This document shows positions 1 through 5,280 of a DNA stretch of 5,280 nucleotides, in pieces. Origin of the DNA: Bacteroidota bacterium. Its GTDB lineage: Bacteria; Bacteroidota; Bacteroidia; UKL13-3. Every line of letters begins with the position of its first letter. Within the stretch, counting starts at the first letter, position 1. The notes below the pieces were generated by a model that was given only the letters and a program-made list of their open reading frames with translations, ran no database searches and was not told where the DNA came from. Both the position numbers and the translations under genes were made by a program. Location: NCBI GenBank assembly GCA_010027395.1, contig RGVD01000178.1, forward strand, positions 1 through 5,280. Reading direction: 5' to 3'.

Positions 1-1
1 A

Positions 2-55
2 ATGAGCAAAGCAAGAACTGGTAAAAAACGCAGCGGAAAGAACAAAGATAAATAA
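2..55 (+). CDS. C-terminal tail of an upstream gene, or a 17-residue lysine-rich peptide
   Basis: This frame reads MSKARTGKKRSGKNKDK and stops with TAA at 53-55. The frame is open to the left edge, so it may be the basic tail of a longer upstream protein whose body is outside the window. The ATG at position 2 would then be an internal methionine. No upstream sequence is available to test for a ribosome binding site. Eight of the 17 residues are lysine or arginine, as is common in disordered nucleic-acid-binding tails, but no function can be assigned. The other two forward frames hit stops within the first 24 bases, which favours this frame as the real one. Confidence 0.45.
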   Translation: MSKARTGKKRSGKNKDK

Positions 56-81
56 CTATAAGAACCGGGATGGTATGTAGT

Positions 82-336
82 ATGAAATTTAATGTTGGTG
101 ATCTTCTTCTTGTAAAAGATATTCACCTTAGCCATCTCCTTCGCCCTCACCTTTGTCTTCATCTGCTTCCTCGCCTTAAAAATACATTTGGTATTATCAC
201 CAAAGTTAAAAAACATACTGACCTTTATGAAAAGGGTTCAACTGAAAACGATAATGCTTACATTTGGTATTCACAGGCGGATAATAAGGAATACTATTTC
301 TACCAAGATGAAGTTGATGGTGAGGTGATTAAATGA
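82..336 (+). CDS. Small phage hypothetical protein, paralog A (SH3/KOW-like barrel suspected)
   Basis: This 84-residue protein is of unknown function. The start at 82 was chosen because the product then begins MKFNVGDLLLVKDI, matching the downstream paralog MKYKVGDLVLVKDI. An in-frame ATG at 70 would add only MVCS. A weak purine run (GGGATGG, 67-73) lies about 8 bases before 82. The order is a VGDL-LVKDI strand block (residues 1-14), a His/Leu/Pro-rich variable segment (about 15-33), then a conserved block from NT-GIITKV to the C-terminus. A GDL-V start followed by a GI-I-V strand and an aromatic YIWYSQ strand resembles the small beta-barrel (KOW/SH3-like) proteins frequent in phages; that is inference from pattern only. 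It has no signal peptide or membrane segment. Its stop overlaps the next gene's start, so the two are probably co-translated. Confidence 0.75.
   Translation: MKFNVGDLLLVKDIHLSHLLRPHLCLHLLPRLKNTFGIITKVKKHTDLYEKGSTENDNAYIWYSQADNKEYYFYQDEVDGEVIK
94..331 (+). repeat. Direct repeat unit 1 (gene duplication)
   Basis: Bases 94-124 match 345-375 at 30 of 31 positions, and bases 181-331 align without gaps to 474-624. These are the two conserved ends of a tandemly duplicated gene. The stretch between them (125-180) is pyrimidine-rich (46 of 60 bases in 121-180) and is shorter than its counterpart in unit 2. Confidence 0.8.
322..329 (+). promoter_or_regulatory. Shine-Dalgarno site for paralog B, embedded in gene A
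   Basis: GAGGTGAT matches the extended anti-Shine-Dalgarno complement, with GAGG ending 7 bases before the ATG at 333. It encodes Glu-Val-Ile near the end of gene A. In paralog B the equivalent codons read GAAGTGATT (616-624), so the site is absent where no downstream start needs it. Confidence 0.75.
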
Positions 337-629
337 AATACAAAGTTGGTGATCTTGTTCTTGTAAAAGATATTCGTTTCCTTCGCCTTCATCCCAACCT
401 TCCACCGCATATGAGCCAGCGGATTGCCCGTATACGTTGTCGCCCTACTCTTCTCCCACACCCTCGCTTTTATAATACACTTGGCATCATCACCAAAGTT
501 GAAAAACATAGTGATATTTTTGAAAAAGATTCAATTGAAAACGATAATGGCTATATTTGGTATTCGCAAGTTGATGGAAAAGAATACTATTTCTATGAAG
601 ATGAAGTTGATTGTGAAGTGATTAGTTAA
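333..629 (+). CDS. Small phage hypothetical protein, paralog B (tandem duplicate of A)
   Basis: This 98-residue protein of unknown function overlaps the preceding gene by ATGA (333-336). A strong Shine-Dalgarno run, GAGGTGAT at 322-329, lies inside the end of gene A. By hand alignment, 11 of 14 N-terminal residues and 38 of 51 C-terminal residues are identical to paralog A. The conserved C-terminal block includes GIITKV, ENDN, YIWYSQ, KEYYFY and DEVD. Between these blocks B carries a longer Arg/Pro/His-rich segment (about residues 15-47) that differs from A in length and sequence. The aromatic and acidic C-terminal half looks like a folded beta-rich domain, so the middle is probably a loop. 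Reading frame, start site and close paralogy make coding status secure; the role is not recognisable. Confidence 0.8.
   Translation: MKYKVGDLVLVKDIRFLRLHPNLPPHMSQRIARIRCRPTLLPHPRFYNTLGIITKVEKHSDIFEKDSIENDNGYIWYSQVDGKEYYFYEDEVDCEVIS
345..624 (+). repeat. Direct repeat unit 2 (gene duplication)
   Basis: This is the partner of the unit at 94-331. The first 31 bases (345-375) and the last 151 bases (474-624) are conserved between units. The middle (376-473) is about 42 bases longer than in unit 1 and relatively GC-rich (31 of 60 in 421-480, against a clearly AT-rich surround). A short piece of the middle still aligns: TCCTTCGCC occurs at 137-145 and again at 379-387. The segments are therefore partly homologous rather than wholly unrelated. 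Confidence 0.8.
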
Positions 630-690
630 ATCAATTTATCTTTTGTGATAAAATACATTTCAACACCTAAATATAGTAGGAGAGAAATGT
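630..690 (+). promoter_or_regulatory. Leader of the first homing endonuclease gene, with AGGAG site
   Basis: This 61-base AT-rich gap contains AGGAG at 678-682, 8 bases before the ATG at 691. An out-of-frame ATG at 687 would give only an 11-residue peptide and is unlikely to be used. TTTATC (635-640) and GATAAA (647-652) could pair around a 6-base loop, but the stem is nearly all A-T and lacks a proper following T-run, so it is not called a terminator. No convincing -35/-10 pair is seen. Confidence 0.6.
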
Positions 691-1479
691 ATGGGAAAAA
701 GATGGACGGAACAAGAAAATAATTATCTAAAAGAAAATTATGAAATAATATCTTATAAAGAAATTTCTTCTAAATTAGAAAGAACAGTTGAATCTGTCGT
801 TAATCAGGTTAGAAAATTATCTTTATATAATAAAAGAGGTATTGGAAAAAACAAGCTATCCCACAAAAGACGATATAATATAAATGAGAATTTTTTTGAA
901 ACTCCAAATGTTTTAAATTGTTATTGGGCTGGCTTTTTAGCGGCTGACGGAAATGTAAGAGAAAGAGACTATAGAACTTATATTTGTTTGCAAATGGGAG
1001 ATAAGGAACATTTAAATAAACTAAAACGAGATATTGAATATTCTGGTGATATCAAAAATTATTCTGGTGCTGCAGTTTTATCGATAAGTTCTCGTAAGAT
1101 ATATGAAGATTTAAGGAAAAATTTTAACATAATACCAAAAAAATCTTTAATTCTTCAACCACCTAAATTAAACGACATAGATTTAATATTGTCTTTTTTT
1201 GTTGGTTACTTAGATGGTGATGGGACAATTTATAAAACTATAAATAAGGATAAATATCAATATATAAATTCTGCGATAATAGGCACAAAAGAAATGATGT
1301 CTTGGTTCAAAGAAATTCTTGAAAAAGAATTAAATATTGTACTTCCAAAAATACAGAAACAAAAGAATGTTTATAAACTTTGTTTTAATGGCAAAACTTT
1401 TACAAGTATTTTTAATAGAATAAAAGATTATAAAATACCTAAATTAGAAAGAAAATGGAGTTTAATGAATGGAACGTAA
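691..1479 (+). CDS. LAGLIDADG homing endonuclease with N-terminal Myb/SANT-like DNA-binding domain
   Basis: This 262-residue protein is probably a site-specific double-strand DNA endonuclease that promotes its own spread by homing. Residues 4-46 (W5-T-E-Q-E, EISSKLERT, VVNQVRKL) fit the trihelical Myb/SANT-like domain often fused to phage endonucleases. Two LAGLIDADG helices follow: WAGFLAADG at 79-87 and VGYLDGDGT at 171-179. D86 and D177 sit at the metal-binding acidic position. Two motifs in one chain imply a monomeric enzyme with both half-domains. IPKKSLI (148-154) and the C-terminal IPKLERKW (249-256) are typical of this family. It has its own ribosome site and stop, so it is free-standing and not an intein. 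Codons are strongly A/T-biased (8 G+C in bases 721-780) compared with dnaE downstream. The last 11 bases overlap dnaE. The frame and motifs are intact, so activity is plausible; the target is inferred to lie nearby. Confidence 0.92.
   Translation: MGKRWTEQENNYLKENYEIISYKEISSKLERTVESVVNQVRKLSLYNKRGIGKNKLSHKRRYNINENFFETPNVLNCYWAGFLAADGNVRERDYRTYICLQMGDKEHLNKLKRDIEYSGDIKNYSGAAVLSISSRKIYEDLRKNFNIIPKKSLILQPPKLNDIDLILSFFVGYLDGDGTIYKTINKDKYQYINSAIIGTKEMMSWFKEILEKELNIVLPKIQKQKNVYKLCFNGKTFTSIFNRIKDYKIPKLERKWSLMNGT
1457..1460 (+). promoter_or_regulatory. Shine-Dalgarno site for dnaE inside the endonuclease gene
   Basis: GGAG ends 8 bases before the ATG at 1469, a good spacing. It lies within codons for K255-W256-S257 of the endonuclease. 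A second ATG at 1465 is in the endonuclease frame (Met259) and is not the dnaE start. This site decides the dnaE start at 1469. Confidence 0.7.
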
Positions 1480-4400
1480 GATTTCTAAAATCAAGTTCGT
1501 AGGTCTTCATTCGCATACTGGATATAGTATCCATGATGGGCTTGGTATGCCTGATGAACATTTAGATTTTGCCTATGAAAATGGATTGCATGCATTTGCA
1601 ATCACGGATCATGGCAATATGAATGCTTTAGCGGGGCAAGTTATCCATATCAAGAAGATGATTAAAGAAGGACGCCAGATCAAAGGGATCTATGGCTGTG
1701 AAATGTATTTTCATCCTTCTATTGCTGCTTGGCGGAAAGATAAGGAAGAAATTGAAAAAACAACAAAAGCAAAGAAAGAGGACGAGGAGATCACAGGAGC
1801 GATTGTTGAGAACGAAGAAGAGACAAAGAAGACTAAAAAGAGTATCCTCAATCGGCGTTCTCATCTCGTCCTTCTCGCACAAAATCAGAAAGGTCTGAAT
1901 AATCTTTTTACTCTTATCAGCAAGAGTTTTTCAGACGAGAATTACTATCGTTTTCCTCGCATTGATTACCAAATGCTGAAGGAATATAACGAAGGTATTA
2001 TTGCATCCTCTGCCTGTCTTGGTGGAGTGTATGCTACTGATTTTTGGGAAAATTGGGAAAATGGCGAAGATGCTGTACTAAATGCTATGCGTGAAACATC
2101 ACGCAAGATGATTGATGTATTTGGTGATCGTTGGTATGGCGAAGTTCAATGGAATGGTATCCTTGAACAGCATAAATTGAATAAGCTTGTAATCCGAGTT
2201 TGTCAAGAATTCGGTATTAAAGTTATTTCTACTGGCGATAGTCATTATCCAACTCCCGGTGCATGGAAGGACCGAGAAATTTATAAGAAACTTGGCTTCC
2301 TTGGTAATGGCAAAGTAATTGACACTACACTTCCAGATCATATTGATGACATGGAATATACACTTTATCCCAAGAATGGCGATGAAATGTGGCAGGCATA
2401 CAAGAAGTATTCTGCCAAGTGTGGTGTAAATTATAACGACGATTTTGTCCTCAAGACAATTGAGGAAACATGGGATATTGCCTTCAATCGTATTGAGAGC
2501 TTTATTCCAGATAATACTGTTCGTCTGCCAAACTTTATTCTTCCAGAAGGTAAAACAGCCGAAGAAACACTTGATCAACTCGCAGAAACAGGTTTGCGAG
2601 ATATGAAGAAGTGGAGCAATAAGGAATATCATGATCGCCTTCTACGAGAACTTGATGTAATCAAGGACCGTGGATTTGCCAAGTATTTCTTGACAATGAA
2701 AGCGATTTCTGATCGTGCAAATGAAAGTTATATTACTGGTCCCGGTCGTGGTTCTGCTGCTGGTGCTCTTGTATCTTATGTTCTTGGAATTACTCAGGTT
2801 GATCCAATTAAATATGGTCTTCAATTTGAGCGGTTCCTTTCAAAAACAGCAACAGATTATCCGGATATCGATTATGACGTAAGCGATGCGATGGGTCTGA
2901 AACAGAACCTGATTGATGAATGGGGTAAGAATAATGTTGTTCCAATTACAAACTGGAATACACTACAGCTGCGTTCACTAATCAAGGATATTAGTAAGTT
3001 CTACGGTGTTGATTTTCAAGAGGTAAATGCAGTAACAAATAAAATGTTGCTTGAAGCAACACCACTTGCAAAAGCAGAACATGGAATTACTGCTGGTATT
3101 TATACGCCAACATTTGAAGAGGTAATGAAGTATTCACAGTCTCTTCAAACATTCCTTACAACATATCCACACATCAAAACACATATTGAACAGTTGCATG
3201 GTTCAATTCGTTCAGCATCGCGTCATGCTGGTGGTATCGTTGTAGGTGAAAACCTTGATCAATGGATGCCATTGATTAATAGCAAAGGTGTACGTCAAAC
3301 ACCTTGGGCAGAAGGTCAAAACGTTCGTCACCTTGAACCAATGGGTTTTATCAAGTTTGATGTTCTTGGTCTTGAAACACTGAATATGATGGAGAAAGCC
3401 ATTCAACATATTGTTCGCCGTCATAAGGGAGTAAAGAGTCCAACATTCAGTGATGTAAAAGAATTTTATATGAAGAATCTACATCCAGATGTGTTGGATA
3501 TGAGCGATAAGAATGTATATGAAAATATCTTCCATGCTGGTAAATGGGCAGGAATTTTCCAATTCACAGAAAGTCGAGCACAAAACTTCTGTCAGAAAGT
3601 AAAGCCGAATAATATCGTTGATATTTCTTCTATTACTTCTATTTTCCGTCCCGGTCCTCTATCTGCCGGGGTAGATAAATCATTTGCCGAAAGTAAGCAT
3701 AATCCAGACGATGTTGTTTATGAACATCAATTAATCAAAGAGGCAACAAGTGAAACATATGGATACCTTGTCTTTCAAGAGCAAATTGCTCTACTCGCTC
3801 ACAAACTTGGTCGTGATATTTCTCTTGACGAAGGCAATTCTCTCCGAAAAGTATTGACCAAGAAGGGTACAGGTAAAGAAGCAGAAGTTAAAGAAAAACT
3901 ACATGATAAGTTTATTAATGGTTGTGTAGATAAAGGGTTGGGAGAAAAAGTTGGTGAGAAACTGTGGCAGAAGTTTATTTACTTCTCAGGATACGGTTTC
4001 AATAAGTCTCACGCTGTATCTTATTCTATTATTTCTTTTCAATGTGCTTGGCTATACAATTATTATCCAAGCGAGTGGCTTGCTGCTTACCTTGATAGTC
4101 AGCCAGATAGCAAGAAAGAAAAGGCAGTAAATATCGTGAAAGCTGCTGGATATAATGTTCAGGGAGTTGATATTAATAAGTCAGGAAAAGTATGGGAAAT
4201 CAGCGAAGATGGAAAAACATTGATTCAGCCGCTTTCAGCCATCAAAGGTGTAGGTGATGCTGCAATTAAAGAGATCGTTGACCACAGGCCGTTTAAAACA
4301 ATTGAGGAGTTCCTTTTCCATCCACGTGTAAGTTATAGCAAATTGAATAAAAAGAATGTTGATGCTCTCTGTAGAAGTGAAGCACTTTTATCCTTGATGG

Positions 4401-4888
4401 ATAGTCGTTTTACAGGAGGCAAACATTTTTGGTCTGCTGTTGCAGTTGATCGTCCTCGTAAGCCAGATAATCTTGTAGAGAATATTAAAACTTATGCAGC
4501 AGAAGGTGATTTTACACGCGATGAAAAGATTCTCAACACTTTGGAGTTGACAGGTGTGTATCCAATCAATATGATAGTCTCTGAAGAAGTTCAGAGGAAA
4601 CTAGCAGAAAAGATGGTTCCTCCTCTTGGGGAATATGACCAAGAATTGGGTATTTGTTGGTTTATTCCAAAAAGTCTTGAGAAGAAGACAACAAAAAATG
4701 GAAAGCATTATTTGATTGTTGAAGCAATTGATGAGACAAATATCGTAACAAAAATTAAGTGCTGGAGTTATGATCCAAAGAAAGATGTAATTCATCTAAA
4801 TCATCCTTACGTAAGTCGCGTTGAATATTCTGAAGAATGGGGATTCTCAATTCGCAATATCAATAAAAGTATGAAATTGATTGGATAA
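1469..4888 (+). CDS. dnaE: DNA polymerase III alpha subunit (DnaE-type, family C replicase)
   Basis: This 1139-residue protein matches the usual DnaE length (E. coli about 1160) and probably catalyses phage DNA replication. The PHP domain (about 10-290) has all expected metal ligands: H14, H16, D23, H48, E78, H132, C183, D257, H259. A charged Lys/Glu insertion spans about 89-124. The polymerase core shows the GPGRGSAAG loop (424-432), the catalytic pair D468 and D470 in PDIDYD, and the third aspartate D631 in IKFDVLGL. IFRPGPL (725-731), VFQEQ (768-772) and GYGFNKSH (841-848) follow. A helix-hairpin-helix lies at about 919-955 (IKGVGDAAI), then LTGVYP (1027-1032) and an OB-like segment around 1058-1135. 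PolC-type features (an N-terminal OB fold and an inserted DnaQ-like exonuclease) are absent. No obvious QxxLF-like clamp-binding peptide is seen between the HhH and OB regions. The start at 1469 is fixed by a GGAG 8 bases upstream and by the PHP motif at residues 13-24. Confidence 0.96.
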   Translation: MERKISKIKFVGLHSHTGYSIHDGLGMPDEHLDFAYENGLHAFAITDHGNMNALAGQVIHIKKMIKEGRQIKGIYGCEMYFHPSIAAWRKDKEEIEKTTKAKKEDEEITGAIVENEEETKKTKKSILNRRSHLVLLAQNQKGLNNLFTLISKSFSDENYYRFPRIDYQMLKEYNEGIIASSACLGGVYATDFWENWENGEDAVLNAMRETSRKMIDVFGDRWYGEVQWNGILEQHKLNKLVIRVCQEFGIKVISTGDSHYPTPGAWKDREIYKKLGFLGNGKVIDTTLPDHIDDMEYTLYPKNGDEMWQAYKKYSAKCGVNYNDDFVLKTIEETWDIAFNRIESFIPDNTVRLPNFILPEGKTAEETLDQLAETGLRDMKKWSNKEYHDRLLRELDVIKDRGFAKYFLTMKAISDRANESYITGPGRGSAAGALVSYVLGITQVDPIKYGLQFERFLSKTATDYPDIDYDVSDAMGLKQNLIDEWGKNNVVPITNWNTLQLRSLIKDISKFYGVDFQEVNAVTNKMLLEATPLAKAEHGITAGIYTPTFEEVMKYSQSLQTFLTTYPHIKTHIEQLHGSIRSASRHAGGIVVGENLDQWMPLINSKGVRQTPWAEGQNVRHLEPMGFIKFDVLGLETLNMMEKAIQHIVRRHKGVKSPTFSDVKEFYMKNLHPDVLDMSDKNVYENIFHAGKWAGIFQFTESRAQNFCQKVKPNNIVDISSITSIFRPGPLSAGVDKSFAESKHNPDDVVYEHQLIKEATSETYGYLVFQEQIALLAHKLGRDISLDEGNSLRKVLTKKGTGKEAEVKEKLHDKFINGCVDKGLGEKVGEKLWQKFIYFSGYGFNKSHAVSYSIISFQCAWLYNYYPSEWLAAYLDSQPDSKKEKAVNIVKAAGYNVQGVDINKSGKVWEISEDGKTLIQPLSAIKGVGDAAIKEIVDHRPFKTIEEFLFHPRVSYSKLNKKNVDALCRSEALLSLMDSRFTGGKHFWSAVAVDRPRKPDNLVENIKTYAAEGDFTRDEKILNTLELTGVYPINMIVSEEVQRKLAEKMVPPLGEYDQELGICWFIPKSLEKKTTKNGKHYLIVEAIDETNIVTKIKCWSYDPKKDVIHLNHPYVSRVEYSEEWGFSIRNINKSMKLIG

Positions 4889-4938
4889 AGTGTTATATAT
4901 TCGCATAATAGTTACTATTTATACTTAGGAGTAAATTT
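4889..4938 (+). promoter_or_regulatory. Gap after dnaE with AGGAG site for the second endonuclease
   Basis: This 50-base AT-rich spacer carries AGGAG at 4927-4931, 7 bases before the ATG at 4939. No stable GC-rich hairpin with a T-run follows dnaE, so transcription may read through. TATTTATA at 4916-4923 is present but is not taken as a promoter. Confidence 0.6.
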
Positions 4939-5280
4939 ATGAAGTATAAATATAATAAAGATTTTTTTAAAATTTGGTCTGATGAAATGGCATATGTTTT
5001 AGGATTTTGGTTTGCTGATGGGCATATAACAAAAAATAATAAGACAAATTCTTCCAAAACTTTTGGAATAACACAATCAACAAAAGACAAATATATATTA
5101 GAATCTATTAAAAAAGCAATTGATTTTAATGGACCTGTTAAAGAAGAAAAAAAATCAAAATATCCTAAAAGTTATTTAAGAATATATTCTCAAGAAATCT
5201 ATCATGATATTATTAATTTAGGAGGAATGGAAAGAAAATCATCTATCGTAAATTTTCCTGATATACCAGAAAAATATATT
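4939..5280 (+). CDS. LAGLIDADG homing endonuclease, N-terminal part (runs off the window)
   Basis: The first 114 residues are visible and the frame is open at the right edge. VLGFWFADG at residues 20-28 is a first LAGLIDADG helix, with D27 at the catalytic acidic position. Downstream landmarks are collinear with the first endonuclease: an I-T-Q strand (44-46), a Lys-rich helix (50-60), an FNGPVK turn (63-68), a YLRIYS strand (79-84), IYHDI (87-91) and MERKSSIVNFPDIP (97-110). The last matches the region that in the first enzyme leads into the second LAGLIDADG motif, so a second motif is expected just past the window. Unlike the first enzyme it starts almost directly at the nuclease domain, with no Myb-like N-terminus. 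It has its own strong ribosome site and start, and base composition as A/T-rich as the first endonuclease, so it is a separate mobile gene and not part of dnaE. Confidence 0.88.
   Translation, partial: MKYKYNKDFFKIWSDEMAYVLGFWFADGHITKNNKTNSSKTFGITQSTKDKYILESIKKAIDFNGPVKEEKKSKYPKSYLRIYSQEIYHDIINLGGMERKSSIVNFPDIPEKYI

Noticed and set aside
300..509. Minus-strand open frame across the paralog pair, and a 65-codon plus-strand frame at 424-621
   Set aside because: Both overlap the conserved paralogous frames. The conserved-ends pattern between A and B is at protein level in the annotated frames.
635..652. Small hairpin TTTATC/GATAAA as a possible terminator
   Set aside because: The 6-base stem has one G-C pair and no downstream T-run, so it would be too weak.
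1628..1898. Alternative frames over the charged stretch of dnaE on both strands
   Set aside because: The repetitive A/G-rich Lys/Glu codons leave few stops in other frames; no ribosome site or protein motif supports them.
2099..2632. A 177-codon open frame on the minus strand inside dnaE
   Set aside because: It lies wholly opposite well-supported dnaE codons, has no recognisable motif, and its length is explained by the composition of the coding strand.
1239..4952. TATAAATA matches to the T4-type late promoter at 1239-1246 and 4945-4952 (plus) and 4916-4923 (minus)
   Set aside because: Two lie inside Tyr/Lys/Asn-rich coding sequence where this string arises easily, and nothing else here shows a T4-type late transcription system.
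691..5280. Intein or group I intron splitting dnaE
   Set aside because: dnaE is continuous with every family block in order. Both endonucleases have their own starts, and the upstream one has its own stop; no splice-junction residues flank them.
1..5280. CRISPR array, tRNA or riboswitch
   Set aside because: No regularly spaced short repeats, cloverleaf-like sequence or long structured leader was found; gaps between genes are 61 bases or less after the first small gene.

Overview
This window looks like part of the replication region of a large, AT-rich, virulent-type bacteriophage genome. All readable genes lie on the + strand and are tightly packed. Small phage-type proteins sit beside a full-length bacterial-type replicative polymerase, and two free-standing LAGLIDADG homing endonuclease genes flank that polymerase. 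No ribosomal, metabolic or chromosomal housekeeping gene is visible, and no host or phage genus can be named from sequence alone.

Layout. Bases 2-55 hold a lysine-rich tail that ends an upstream gene, or a 17-residue peptide. Bases 82-336 and 333-629 are two tandem paralogous small genes with an ATGA overlap. They share a VGDL-LVKDI start and a strongly conserved C-terminal half, and differ in a pyrimidine-rich central segment. After a 61-base gap comes a 262-residue LAGLIDADG homing endonuclease with an N-terminal Myb/SANT-like helical domain (691-1479). Its last codons overlap the start of a 1139-residue DNA polymerase III alpha subunit, DnaE type (1469-4888). After a 50-base gap with a clear Shine-Dalgarno site, a second LAGLIDADG endonuclease starts at 4939 and runs off the window at 5280.

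How it fits together. The polymerase carries every expected family C block: a PHP domain with all nine metal ligands, the GRGS loop, the three catalytic aspartates, the RPGPL, QEQ and GYGFNKSH motifs, a helix-hairpin-helix and a C-terminal OB-like fold. It is probably the phage replicase. The two endonucleases are most simply read as selfish genes that entered the spaces on either side of it, a known phage habit beside conserved replication genes. They are visibly more AT-rich than dnaE. The first now supplies the ribosome binding site and start region of dnaE.

I found no CRISPR array, tRNA, intein, intron boundary or convincing promoter or terminator. The most notable items are the endonuclease-flanked polymerase, the overlap that ties dnaE translation to an endonuclease gene, the intact PHP site, and the paralog pair with a variable core. 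All are recognisable variations on known families rather than a clearly new system.
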